DNA of 34,148 nt from positions 1 to 34,148 of the forward strand of contig JAGAAX010000063.1 in assembly GCA_017614995.1 (NCBI GenBank). Direction: 5' to 3'. This DNA comes from Spirochaetaceae bacterium. Lineage in GTDB: Bacteria > Spirochaetota > Spirochaetia > Treponematales > Treponemataceae. Shown here piece after piece: positions 6,456-12,539 of the stretch (the first letter of the stretch is position 1; each line of letters starts with the position of its first letter). The notes under the pieces are model-generated. The model ran no database searches, had not been told where the DNA came from, and saw only the letters and a program-made list of their open reading frames with translations. Made by a program: the position numbers and the translations under genes.

Positions 6456-7667
6456 TCACACAAACTCTAGCGGCAGAGCCTGCACTGTTTCAGACAGGAA
6501 CATTTTTTTATCGCACTGACAGAGAATTGTTCCTGTCTGTATTTCATTCAGCAGCTTGACTGCCGGAAAATTCTTTGCCATAGAAATTGAGACCTGTGCT
6601 GATTTCTTTATTTCAACAGGAAACAAAGAGCCATTTTTTGATATGAGCAGGTCAATTTCTTTCTGATTGCTGTCACGATAGAAAAAAAGACTTCGCAAAT
6701 CAGCACCGCTATTAAAATAAGTCTTTGCAATTTCACTTATTACAAAAGTTTCAAACAATTCTCCTGCCATTGCTCCGTTTTGAGCAACTTTCGGGTTATC
6801 CCAACCCACAAGATAACATACAAGACCTGTATCGTTAAAATAAATTTTGGGAGTTTTTACGGTACGCTTCAAAATGTTGTTCTCATACGGGCGCAAAAAG
6901 AAGATTATGCCTGACGCCTCAAGAACTGAAATCCAATTCTGTATTGTCTTTAGCGAAACACCAGTTGAATTTGCTATATCAGCAGCATTAAACAGACAGC
7001 CTGTTCTTGCAGCAAGCGCTACCATGAATTTATAAAAAAGACTTTCATCTTTTATATTCATCAGATTGCGGACATCGCGCTCAATATAAGATTTTACATA
7101 AGAACGGTAAAAAAAGTTCCAGTCAATTTCTTTATTGGTCATTTCAGGCATTGAACCGTAAAAAATATCGTTCCAGATGCCGTTATATTGAACTAAATTT
7201 TCTAAGCGGTTCTGTATATAGTCTGAATTCGGAACAAACGGTTCAAAAAAATTGACTCTCTGTTTTTCTCTCAACGAAAGTCCCTGTAACTCAAGGATTC
7301 CAATTCTTCCGGCAAGAGATTCGCTCACGTTCTGCATGAGTGAATATGTCTGCGAACCTGTAAGACAAATCTGACCTTTTGCATCGCTCTTATCAACAAG
7401 AAATTTTATATAACGGAACAACTCCGGCGCATACTGAACTTCGTCAATTACAACAGGCAGGCTGTGATTTTTAAAAAAAAGCGCAGGATCACTTCTTGCC
7501 TGTTCAAGTTCTGCCATATCGTCTAAAGTGACGTATTCAAAATTTTTAAGCTCATTTTGTAAAAGCGTACTCTTGCCAACCTGTCTTGGACCTGTAACAA
7601 GTACAACTTTAAATTGAGATAACATCTTCATCAACGTCTGTTTTGCATGGCGCTGTATATATGGCAT
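6456..7667 (-). CDS. AAA_14/DUF4143 ATPase with intact PD-(D/E)XK-like C-terminal domain
   Basis: This 403-residue protein is of the AAA_14 plus DUF4143 type, common and often multicopy in anaerobes and archaea, with unknown function. Walker A is GPRQVGKS (26-33), Walker B is VVIDEVQ (Asp75-Glu76) and the sensor is ICLTGSQ. A winged-helix segment (AADIANSTGVSLKTIQNWI) precedes the C-terminal domain, which keeps the nuclease-like residues KEID (Asp339) and VEIKK (Glu352, Lys354). The start has an agagg ribosome site. A 41-bp palindrome lies 11 bases upstream, and an 11-bp direct repeat (6421-6431, 7769-7779) brackets gene plus palindrome. It is oriented against the preceding operon and begins the AT-rich accessory zone. 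Confidence 0.85.
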   Translation of the reverse strand: MPYIQRHAKQTLMKMLSQFKVVLVTGPRQVGKSTLLQNELKNFEYVTLDDMAELEQARSDPALFFKNHSLPVVIDEVQYAPELFRYIKFLVDKSDAKGQICLTGSQTYSLMQNVSESLAGRIGILELQGLSLREKQRVNFFEPFVPNSDYIQNRLENLVQYNGIWNDIFYGSMPEMTNKEIDWNFFYRSYVKSYIERDVRNLMNIKDESLFYKFMVALAARTGCLFNAADIANSTGVSLKTIQNWISVLEASGIIFFLRPYENNILKRTVKTPKIYFNDTGLVCYLVGWDNPKVAQNGAMAGELFETFVISEIAKTYFNSGADLRSLFFYRDSNQKEIDLLISKNGSLFPVEIKKSAQVSISMAKNFPAVKLLNEIQTGTILCQCDKKMFLSETVQALPLEFV

Positions 7668-7678
7668 AGCAACCTCTT

Positions 7679-7719
7679 TTTTATGCTAAAGTGGAGTGCA
7701 ACTCCATTTTAGCATAAAA
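7679..7719. promoter_or_regulatory. 41-bp palindrome just upstream of the DUF4143 ATPase start
   Basis: The arms are 7679-7697 and 7701-7719, 19 bases each with 18 matches, around a gca centre; the right arm begins actccattttagcataaaa. It ends 11 bases before the ATPase ATG, so in the mRNA or DNA it abuts the ribosome site. It is too long and too close for a routine operator. Alternatives are a binding or processing site for the ATPase itself, or part of a mobile unit. Confidence 0.7.
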
Positions 7720-7813
7720 TTTCAAGATTTTGCTATATATAATACTGAAAAAAATGATTTTCTGGATACAGACAGGCTGCTCAATGGAATAGTGCTGTAC
7801 GATTACTGTACGA

Positions 7814-8095
7814 TTAATAGAACAAGTCGGTGTGACTACCTGTGTCAAAAAGTTCCAAAATAAGGACATTATCCAGATACCGATAAACCAACAGCCAGTC
7901 TGGCTCTATATGACATTCTTTGAATCCCTCATAGTTTCCGCTTAGGCTGTGATTTTTGTATTGTACGGGCAAAGTTTCTCCATCAGCTAGAAGTGCAACG
8001 ACCTTTTCAAGTTTAGAAATATCTTTACCGCGTTTTATTGCCTTCTTATAGGCTTTCTTAAAACGGTTAGAAAACTGAACTTCGTACTTGCTCAT
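7814..8095 (-). CDS. YafQ-family mRNA interferase toxin
   Basis: This 93-residue RelE-superfamily toxin cuts mRNA on the ribosome and blocks translation. All residues known to matter in E. coli YafQ are present: the NHSL histidine (H49), CHIEPDW (H62, D66, W67) and the C-terminal GSHTDLF histidine (H88). Length is normal for the family. The start overlaps the antitoxin stop by four bases (ATGA), the usual coupled arrangement. It is probably a functional toxin, silenced by complex formation with the antitoxin. The neighbours are unrelated, as expected for a mobile toxin-antitoxin pair. Confidence 0.88.
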   Translation of the reverse strand: MSKYEVQFSNRFKKAYKKAIKRGKDISKLEKVVALLADGETLPVQYKNHSLSGNYEGFKECHIEPDWLLVYRYLDNVLILELFDTGSHTDLFY

Positions 8096-8373
8096 TTACG
8101 CAGATCAGCCCACATTTCATCAAGATTGCTATACCGTTTATACTTCTCTGGATGTTTTTCCATCTTTTTAGATTCTCGCAAAGCTGCTTTTAGCCGTCTT
8201 GAGGGTCTGTGAATTCCATCAATGGTGTCATCTTTTCTTTTGAACAGGCGTGAAAAAAAACGAGTTTTTGCGGGAATGAATTTTCCAATGTTCACACCAT
8301 TTTCTTCTATTAGCACAGGTTCATTATATGTTCTCAAATTATTATTAAAATCAGAAACAGAAACTACAAGCAT
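8092..8373 (-). CDS. Antitoxin partner of the YafQ-like toxin (Phd-like N-terminus)
   Basis: The 93-residue antitoxin starts at 8373 (MLVVSVSDFNNNLRTYNEPV), chosen for the agagggtaat ribosome site; an upstream in-frame ATG at 8421 falls inside the promoter and is rejected. The N-terminus (VSVSDFNNNL...VLIEENG) looks like the Phd/YefM DNA-binding fold. The C-terminus (SKKMEKHPEKYKRYSNLDEM) is a charged, helix-forming toxin-wrapping tail of the kind seen with YafQ/RelE partners. It would neutralise the toxin and repress its own promoter at 8393-8421. Confidence 0.8.
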   Translation of the reverse strand: MLVVSVSDFNNNLRTYNEPVLIEENGVNIGKFIPAKTRFFSRLFKRKDDTIDGIHRPSRRLKAALRESKKMEKHPEKYKRYSNLDEMWADLRK

Positions 8374-8392
8374 ATTACCCTCTCTTATGAAA

Positions 8393-8421
8393 AAAATAAC
8401 ACAGCCATTTTCTGTAGTCAA
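8393..8421 (-). promoter_or_regulatory. Promoter of the toxin-antitoxin operon
   Basis: On the reverse strand, TTGACT (8416-8421) and TATTTT (8393-8398) are separated by 17 bases, ending 19 bases before the antitoxin ATG. The spacer holds a weak dyad acag / ctgt that could be the autoregulatory operator. Confidence 0.55.
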
Positions 8422-8470
8422 GGTAAAATAAATAGAGCTTTAACATGAAAAATAAGCAGGAATCGATTTC

Positions 8471-8490
8471 CTAAAACATGAGCGAATATT
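8471..8490 (+). repeat. Isolated copy of the ctaaaa-tgagcga repeat
   Basis: The sequence ctaaaacatgagcgaatatt differs by one base from the copy at 10677-10696 and is related to those at 10613 and 10645. The region 8422-8540 otherwise holds a 12-bp perfect palindrome, gtaagtacttac (8511-8522), and one copy of a 19-bp direct repeat. Confidence 0.7.
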
Positions 8491-8497
8491 AAAGGCG

Positions 8498-8516
8498 ACA
8501 ACATTTTGCAGTAAGT
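8498..8516 (+). repeat. 19-bp direct repeat, left copy
   Basis: The sequence acaacattttgcagtaagt matches 9336-9354 with one mismatch, in the same orientation. The two copies bracket exactly the retropepsin-like gene and its partner (8541-9252). Confidence 0.7.
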
Positions 8517-8540
8517 ACTTACAAGAACTTGCTGCAAGGC

Positions 8541-9023
8541 TTACAGCCTTTCGTATCTTGTAAAATCAATCGGTTCTAATACAGTCGGAAATCTCATCGA
8601 AAAGACTAAAACATCAGTACTACCTGTCAATGCAATATCGCCTTTTGAAAGAATGTCCATTCCAATAATGATATCAAAGTTTTCACTGCCGGCTACTTCT
8701 GTTACAAGGACATTTTGAAACATTGTTCCACAAGGAAGCTTTATATCAGCTTTATACACAGGCGCAAGACCTGTACCTTGTGCAGAAACGATTTTCATAA
8801 CAGAAACTCTTTCAAGGTTACAGGCACTTGCAAGACGACGGCTTATGCATGTACCATTTGCACCTGTATCAATTAGAGCTTTTACTTTTATTTGTATAAT
8901 TTTTGAAGTATCTGCGGCTTCAATTTCAGTTATAAACTCGGAATCAACAATTACTGCATTTTTTTGTGAATACGGATAACAGCAGGTATATGTTCTTACA
9001 TCAGACCCGGCAAAACTCCACAT
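8541..9023 (-). CDS. Retropepsin-like aspartic protease (single domain)
   Basis: This 160-residue protein has the single-lobe aspartic protease signature ALIDTGANGTCIS (catalytic Asp52-Thr-Gly) and the second hydrophobic-Gly element FDIIIGMDILSKGDIAL that precedes the flap-closing strand. Such single-lobe proteases work as homodimers. There is no signal peptide, so it is probably cytosolic. The gene overlaps the end of the upstream 83-codon gene by 23 bases and has no ribosome site of its own, so translation is presumably coupled. The two genes are bracketed by a 19-bp direct repeat and look like a transferable pair. Its substrate, possibly the partner protein, is unknown. Confidence 0.75.
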   Translation of the reverse strand: MWSFAGSDVRTYTCCYPYSQKNAVIVDSEFITEIEAADTSKIIQIKVKALIDTGANGTCISRRLASACNLERVSVMKIVSAQGTGLAPVYKADIKLPCGTMFQNVLVTEVAGSENFDIIIGMDILSKGDIALTGSTDVLVFSMRFPTVLEPIDFTRYERL

Positions 9024-9252
9024 TCACATTCTGAAACATATTATTTTCTTGTTCTCGTGGAATGCAATATTGAGCAAGGAATTCGCCGACTTTTAATCCT
9101 TTTTGTTTAGCAAATTTTGAGGCATCTTTTTGTTCTTTGAAGTATCCTAGATTTTCGTTATTAGCAACTAAAACCCATTCTCCATTATGACCTTTTATAA
9201 GAGTATCTCGATTCAAATCAAACCAATCATATAAAGAAGTTATTTTATCCAT
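9001..9252 (-). CDS. Small partner protein of the retropepsin-like protease (DUF5678-like)
   Basis: The 83-residue protein begins MDKITSLYDWFDLNRDTLIK and contains NGEWVLVANNENLGYFKEQK followed by an alanine/lysine helix and VGEFLAQYCIPREQEN. A tryptophan-containing strand, a short loop, then a helix resembles small DUF5678-type proteins often encoded next to aspartyl proteases; this is a tentative match. The start has a gaggtgg ribosome site and a promoter just upstream. As first gene of the pair it could be substrate, inhibitor or adaptor of the protease. Confidence 0.65.
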   Translation of the reverse strand: MDKITSLYDWFDLNRDTLIKGHNGEWVLVANNENLGYFKEQKDASKFAKQKGLKVGEFLAQYCIPREQENNMFQNVNVEFCRV

Positions 9253-9270
9253 AAATAAGCCACCTCACAT

Positions 9271-9299
9271 ATTATAACATATAAAAGAATAAATATGAA
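9271..9299 (-). promoter_or_regulatory. Promoter of the retropepsin operon
   Basis: On the reverse strand, a perfect TATAAT (9271-9276) lies 17 bases from a weak TTCATA (9294-9299). The start codon follows 18 bases after the -10. Confidence 0.5.
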
Positions 9300-9335
9300 T
9301 TAGAACTTTTTGAAGCCAAACGATACTCTGCATTT

Positions 9336-9354
9336 ACAACATTTTGCTGTAAGT
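9336..9354 (+). repeat. 19-bp direct repeat, right copy
   Basis: Matches 8498-8516 at 18 of 19 bases, same orientation. It lies between the retropepsin operon promoter and the palindrome array. Confidence 0.7.
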
Positions 9355-9374
9355 CCACAAATCATAATATTTTT

Positions 9375-9556
9375 CTTACCTTGTGTAAGAATTCCTCAAA
9401 AAACACATTTTCTTACACAAGGTAAGAATTTTCAAAGAACCGCAAATTCTTACACCGAGTAAGCATGTACACCTTACACTGTGTAAGATACGAATCTTAA
9501 CTTGTTTAAGAAACATATCTTACCAATGTTAAGGTATGTTTCTTACATTTATTAAG
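9375..9556. repeat. Array of seven regularly spaced 15-bp interrupted palindromes
   Basis: Each unit is CTTA(C/A)-N5-(G/T)TAAG. Units start at 9375, 9412, 9449, 9473, 9496, 9519 and 9542, so the start-to-start distances are 37, 37, 24, 23, 23 and 23. Half-sites are conserved while the five central bases vary (cttgt, acaag, accga, actgt, cttgt, caatg, attta). The 37-37-23 rhythm and dyad symmetry suggest a multi-site operator or a folded element, not coding sequence. It lies upstream of the retropepsin operon and downstream of the small winged-helix gene at 9739. Confidence 0.8.
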
Positions 9557-9588
9557 CATACTATGCAAATTATTTTAGACGCATCGCT

Positions 9589-9686
9589 CAAGAGCCAACT
9601 CTCGTCAGATTTTATTCTGCGAATTAAACTCACACCTTCGGTGTTCGTGCAATTCGCTTCACAAAATCTATCTACGCAGGCTCTTG
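9589..9686. repeat. Nested hairpin element (four stacked stems)
   Basis: Four perfect stems nest in order: caagagcc / ggctcttg (9589-9596, 9679-9686), agatttt / aaaatct (9607-9613, 9663-9669), gcgaatt / aattcgc (9619-9625, 9651-9657) and acacc / ggtgt with a ttc loop (9632-9644). A separate gctatgaa / ttcatagc pair (9698-9705, 9722-9729) follows. The form suits a palindromic intergenic repeat or structured RNA; the strand is undetermined. Confidence 0.55.
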
Positions 9687-9738
9687 GATAGTGCAAAGCT
9701 ATGAAAATTGTAATTAGTTGCTTCATAGCAACAAAGAA

Positions 9739-9993
9739 TTATTTTAGAAAAAATTTAACATTTTTTGCTCCATATTTTCTTTTAGAAATCATATTCTTAC
9801 TCATTAGATTTCCTAATACGCTGTATGTTAAATAATTAGTCTGGCTTCCTTCATGAGAGCTTCTAAGATTAAGATTTGAAGCAATTTCAGAATTTGACAA
9901 TCCATCAGGATAAAGCTTCAATAAATTAAGAATTGATTCCTCGATAAGAGAATTACCCTTTTCTGCCAAAGCTTTTATTTCAAGAATATCCAT
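9739..9993 (-). CDS. Small winged-helix DNA-binding protein
   Basis: This 84-residue protein is nearly all one winged-helix domain. Helices ESILNLLKLYPDG and SNSEIASNLNLRS form the turn-helix, then NYLTYSVLGNLMSKNMISKR is the recognition helix, and KYGAKNVKFFLK the wing. The fold is inferred from pattern; I cannot name a family. It has a strong ribosome site (aaggaggataaac). With no partner domain it would act as a small repressor. The palindrome array at 9375-9556 lies on its 3' side and is a candidate target, but nothing proves it. Confidence 0.65.
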   Translation of the reverse strand: MDILEIKALAEKGNSLIEESILNLLKLYPDGLSNSEIASNLNLRSSHEGSQTNYLTYSVLGNLMSKNMISKRKYGAKNVKFFLK

Positions 9994-10079
9994 GTTTATC
10001 CTCCTTGTAACAGTATAAAAAGTCTTGATATCTTTTAAATTGCATTATATATCCAATTTATCAAAAAGAAGATTTTTAG

Positions 10080-10349
10080 TTAAAAAATTGAAGCACTGTT
10101 TATCCGTATAATACAGAACATATATCTCCGTAAAAACTCCAAATATTCAGCCGTCTGCCCATCAAGCGAATGAAACTCTATATATGGAACATTGTATAAA
10201 AGAAGTTCAATGCTGTATCGCTGCCTTATGTCATGAAACTTGCTATTAAGAGCAAACCATTTTTTTGATTCGTAAAGAAATACAATCTCGTAAAAGTCGG
10301 CGACAACTTCCCGCAATTCTTTTGGTTTAAAGCTAAAAAAAATATTCAT
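10080..10349 (-). CDS. Unknown small protein (89 aa)
   Basis: The product begins MNIFFSFKPKELREVVADFY and contains SKFHDIRQRYSIELLLYNVP and TAEYLEFLRRYMFCIIRINS. It looks soluble, helical and aromatic-rich. I recognise no motif. The start has a good ribosome site (tcggaggatttc before the ATG at 10349). It stands alone on the reverse strand between the winged-helix gene and a 360-base gene-free stretch. Confidence 0.55.
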   Translation of the reverse strand: MNIFFSFKPKELREVVADFYEIVFLYESKKWFALNSKFHDIRQRYSIELLLYNVPYIEFHSLDGQTAEYLEFLRRYMFCIIRINSASIF

Positions 10350-10494
10350 GAAATCCTCCGATTAATCTTTAGTTTTCTTAATTGTATTATGAATCTTTAG
10401 ACGAATAAATATACATTTTTTAAATCATCCTTAAATCGCCTGTACAAGTACTACTTAATCGATATTAGTGCATGATTTCTAATCTCATCAGTGT

Positions 10495-10566
10495 AACTAC
10501 TATCATCTTGAGTGCAACGAAGTATCTCTTGCAGATTCTTCGCTGCACTCAAGAATGACGGTAGTT
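10495..10566. repeat. Palindromic intergenic repeat (CTTGAG...CTCAAG type)
   Basis: The outer arms are aactac / gtagtt (10495-10500, 10561-10566). The main stem is cttgagtgcaacgaag / cttcgctgcactcaag (10507-10522, 10538-10553) with a single mismatch and a 15-base loop. The wording, tcat...cttcgc...aagaatga, resembles widespread bacterial palindromic repeats that read like CATTCTGAG...CTTCGC. It is most of what the gene-free stretch 10350-10712 contains, besides the repeats at 10613-10696. Confidence 0.65.
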
Positions 10567-10612
10567 CGCCAGATTTACGGTTAAAGTAAAAACGTACAGA
10601 AGCACAGCCTTC

Positions 10613-10696
10613 CTAAAACATGAGCGAATTTTTCTCAGTTTTCACTAAAATATGAGCGAGTTTTTCGTACTTTTCACTAAAACGTGAGCGAATATT
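10613..10696 (+). repeat. Three tandem copies of ctaaaa-tgagcga, period 32
   Basis: Copies start at 10613, 10645 and 10677, exactly 32 bases apart. The core is ctaaaa(c/t)(a/g)tgagcga followed by a/gt-rich sequence; copies 2 and 3 are preceded by ttttca. A fourth copy sits 2.1 kb away at 8471. Repeated subterminal motifs of this sort occur at the ends of some insertion sequences, such as the IS21 family, but no transposase lies in the window. They could be a solo end or an operator array. Confidence 0.6.
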
Positions 10697-10712
10697 ATCA
10701 TGAACGCAGAGC

Positions 10713-11459
10713 TTATTGCTTATATTCCTTGAGCCATTTGTTCGTTTCCGAATATATATTATAATTTCTGTTATAATATTTAGTTGACCAGTTATCTGCC
10801 ATAAGATAATTTTTATAATTCTTAGCTCTTGGTTCTACTTCTATTATCTGAAACCCTGTATCTATTCCTATAAACAGATGGTGCATCTTATACGGCGCAG
10901 GTTTCTTGTTGCGTATGATAATACAACAGGGTTTTCTATCGGGATATTTCTCATCCCAATAGATTTTGAAAAGCACTGCATAATCAATACAGTTGACCAG
11001 ACCGTCTCCATTAATATCATGTACATAAGTCTTAACCTTGTGCATCACACACTCAATGCGTTCATCTAATTCAGGTTCAACAGGTTTGTCACCCGGAGCA
11101 CCTTCAATAAGATATGCCAGACCAATGCATAATAGTAATGGTACTATAATGCACATAAATATAATAAAGCCTATATGTTTTAAATAACCTGAGAATGACA
11201 TCCACTGACTTGGGTCATAAGAATATCTTACATAATTTTCTGATATATATGTAGATAAACGCTGCCTGTCATACTCATTCATTTGGTTGTAGCAAGTTTT
11301 ATACTGTGCATGAATTCGGCAGTACTTACAATCATTCTTAGTGCAGCGGCCAAATTGTAATTTACATATACAAGCAGCACGTCCCTTAGCCAGCTCACGG
11401 ACAGCAAGATCGTTAAATGATTCTTGTCTTGTTACTAATCTGAATTCATTATCTGACAT
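10713..11459 (-). CDS. Membrane-anchored protein with possible transglutaminase-like cysteine domain
   Basis: The 248-residue product starts at 11459 (MSDNEFRLVTRQESFND), chosen for the tggaggatatt ribosome site. Residues about 30-60 hold a cysteine cluster (AACICKLQFGRCTKNDCKYC). One membrane span follows (about 98-122, IIFMCIIVPLLLCIGLAYLI). The C-terminal half has HDINGDGLVNCIDYAVLFK, which reads as a calcium-loop-like turn leading into a Cys, then HHLFIGIDTG and IIEVEPR. The Cys-His-acid order fits a transglutaminase-like or cysteine-peptidase fold. That is inference; I know no named relative. It is the last gene of a five-gene reverse-strand operon. Confidence 0.6.
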   Translation of the reverse strand: MSDNEFRLVTRQESFNDLAVRELAKGRAACICKLQFGRCTKNDCKYCRIHAQYKTCYNQMNEYDRQRLSTYISENYVRYSYDPSQWMSFSGYLKHIGFIIFMCIIVPLLLCIGLAYLIEGAPGDKPVEPELDERIECVMHKVKTYVHDINGDGLVNCIDYAVLFKIYWDEKYPDRKPCCIIIRNKKPAPYKMHHLFIGIDTGFQIIEVEPRAKNYKNYLMADNWSTKYYNRNYNIYSETNKWLKEYKQ

Positions 11460-11512
11460 AATATCCTCCATTTTGGAATTTTCTAAACACGCAGAGCCAA
11501 GTGCCGCCGTTT

Positions 11513-11701
11513 TTACGGTTCTATATCCTCATTTGTTAATTCACGCTGCAACCTCTGCATTCTTTCCTGCTTTTTCTGCTTATCCAACCAGTAAGAGTTT
11601 CTTAGCCCCTGCCAGAACATAGGATTAATAAGAATACCAAACACAAGACTAACAAGCGGTACACCTACAAACAAAGGAATCAATTCATAAATATCTTCCA
11701 T
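11513..11701 (-). CDS. 62-residue single-span membrane protein
   Basis: Starts at 11701 (MEDIYELIPLFVGVPLVSLV) behind a strong ggaggaataaagat ribosome site. Residues 8-27 form one membrane span. The rest is a charged, probably cytoplasmic helix (WLDKQKKQERMQRLQRELTN). It starts 4 bases after the stop of the 40-residue gene, so it is part of the operon. Function unknown; it could anchor or scaffold the other small proteins encoded here. Confidence 0.6.
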   Translation of the reverse strand: MEDIYELIPLFVGVPLVSLVFGILINPMFWQGLRNSYWLDKQKKQERMQRLQRELTNEDIEP

Positions 11702-11705
11702 ATCT

Positions 11706-11828
11706 TTATTCCTCCAAGATTTTGTGCCAGTATTCGATAACCTCGAAATCATATTCCGGCATTCTGATAAAAACATACATCATGTCTATTCCCAAATCAC
11801 GGGAATACTGTTGGCTATTACTCAACAT
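11706..11828 (-). CDS. Possible 40-residue protein in the small-gene operon
   Basis: The frame begins MLSNSQQYSRDLGIDMMYVF and ends EYWHKILEE. Its ATG at 11828 overlaps the end of the 50-residue gene by 11 bases, a common coupled arrangement; a ggag lies 14 bases upstream, rather far. It ends just before the next gene, whose ribosome site lies within its last codons. Amphipathic and soluble. Small and unrecognised, but the packing argues it is translated. Confidence 0.45.
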   Translation of the reverse strand: MLSNSQQYSRDLGIDMMYVFIRMPEYDFEVIEYWHKILEE

Positions 11829-11970
11829 TACGGAATATTGCTCCGCAATTAGGACAGCCGTAGATACAAATCATTCCTCTAGCTCCCCATTCAAACCGCA
11901 AAAACTGCAAAAATCCAAAACAAAATGAACCGTCCATTTCATTGTGCGTTGTTCCAATAAGGTTATACAT
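11818..11970 (-). CDS. 50-residue protein with a zinc-ribbon-like cysteine motif
   Basis: The frame begins MYNLIGTTHNEMDGSFCFGF and ends with CIYGCPNCGAIFRNVE, giving a C-x3-C-x2-C group that resembles half of a zinc ribbon. The start at 11970 has an excellent ribosome site (caaggaggcacagt). It overlaps the following small gene by 11 bases. Without a second cysteine pair inside the same protein, metal binding may need dimerisation or Cys17. Function unknown. Confidence 0.55.
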   Translation of the reverse strand: MYNLIGTTHNEMDGSFCFGFLQFLRFEWGARGMICIYGCPNCGAIFRNVE

Positions 11971-12012
11971 ACTGTGCCTCCTTGTAAAAAAATCTATTGA
12001 TGAGATTTTCCA

Positions 12013-12450
12013 TTACAGACTTATTATTCCTTTTGTTAATAGCTCTGTAACCGATTTCTTAAAATTGCTTTTTGTGATTTTCAACCCACCATTAGCATCC
12101 AATCGGACAACAGGCGGATACCCTATTGTGTTCTCCATTTGAACTAATATACTGCTTGAGTTTTCTTTTCCATGTGCAGAATGTGGCAAACTTCCAACCA
12201 TAATTGCAGCCCACTTTTTATTGTTCTGCAATTCGTTATAGTTATAATTATCAACTTTTCTTGCTTCATAAATAAACACGAATCTTTCTTTTGGATTTAA
12301 TCCACAGTTCTTGCAAACAGACATTAAGATATTCACATTTTCCATATCTTTTCCAATTACAAGAACTTGTCCCATTGGGTTTGTTGACATTTTTTTCGCA
12401 ATAGGCAAAGTTAGTAAATCATTATGTTCTGAAAAACAACCTTTCTGCAT
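12013..12450 (-). CDS. Unknown 145-residue protein heading the small-gene operon
   Basis: The protein begins MQKGCFSEHNDLLTLPIAKK. A Rossmann-like stretch (MGQVLVIGKDMENVNILM) is followed by SVCKNCGLNPKERFVFIYEA, a strand WAAIMVGSLPHSAHGKENSS and a C-terminal helix VTELLTKGIISL. It may be a small alpha/beta protein; I do not recognise a family. The ribosome site is gacaggaggtacaaatt. Upstream lie an inverted repeat (12464-12495) and a 26-bp element shared with the next operon, so it is probably the regulated first gene of 12450-10713. Confidence 0.55.
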   Translation of the reverse strand: MQKGCFSEHNDLLTLPIAKKMSTNPMGQVLVIGKDMENVNILMSVCKNCGLNPKERFVFIYEARKVDNYNYNELQNNKKWAAIMVGSLPHSAHGKENSSSILVQMENTIGYPPVVRLDANGGLKITKSNFKKSVTELLTKGIISL

Positions 12451-12463
12451 AATTTGTACCTCC

Positions 12464-12495
12464 TGTCAGGTTATGTGTATAATATAACTCTGACA
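12464..12495. promoter_or_regulatory. Inverted repeat at the operon promoter
   Basis: Arms tgtcag (12464-12469) and ctgaca (12490-12495) extend inward as gttat / ataac with a one-base offset. It overlaps the predicted -10 (GTTATA on the reverse strand, 12483-12488) and ends 13 bases before the start codon. Likely operator. Confidence 0.45.
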
Positions 12496-12505
12496 AGAAA
12501 TACTG

Positions 12506-12531
12506 TGGTCAACTGACGGGCGACTTTTTCA
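12506..12531 (-). promoter_or_regulatory. Shared 26-bp upstream element, copy 1 (contains -35 TTGACC)
   Basis: Matches 16444-16469 at 24 of 26 bases in the same orientation. Read on the reverse strand it ends in gtcagttgacca, giving a -35-like TTGACC (12507-12512) 18 bases from GTTATA. The element ends 55 bases before the first gene of its operon; the other copy ends 57 bases before its own. The equal distance argues for a shared promoter or operator. Confidence 0.6.
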
Positions 12532-12539
12532 AACTCGGT

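Noticed and set aside
9375-9556. CRISPR array
   Set aside because: The repeat units are only 15 bp, with variable centres and 8-22 bp between units. There are no long identical repeats, no spacers of normal length and no cas genes.
9529-9726. Reverse-strand open frame across the palindrome array and nested hairpins
   Set aside because: It reads through repeated structured DNA, has no ribosome site and gives a composition unlike a protein.
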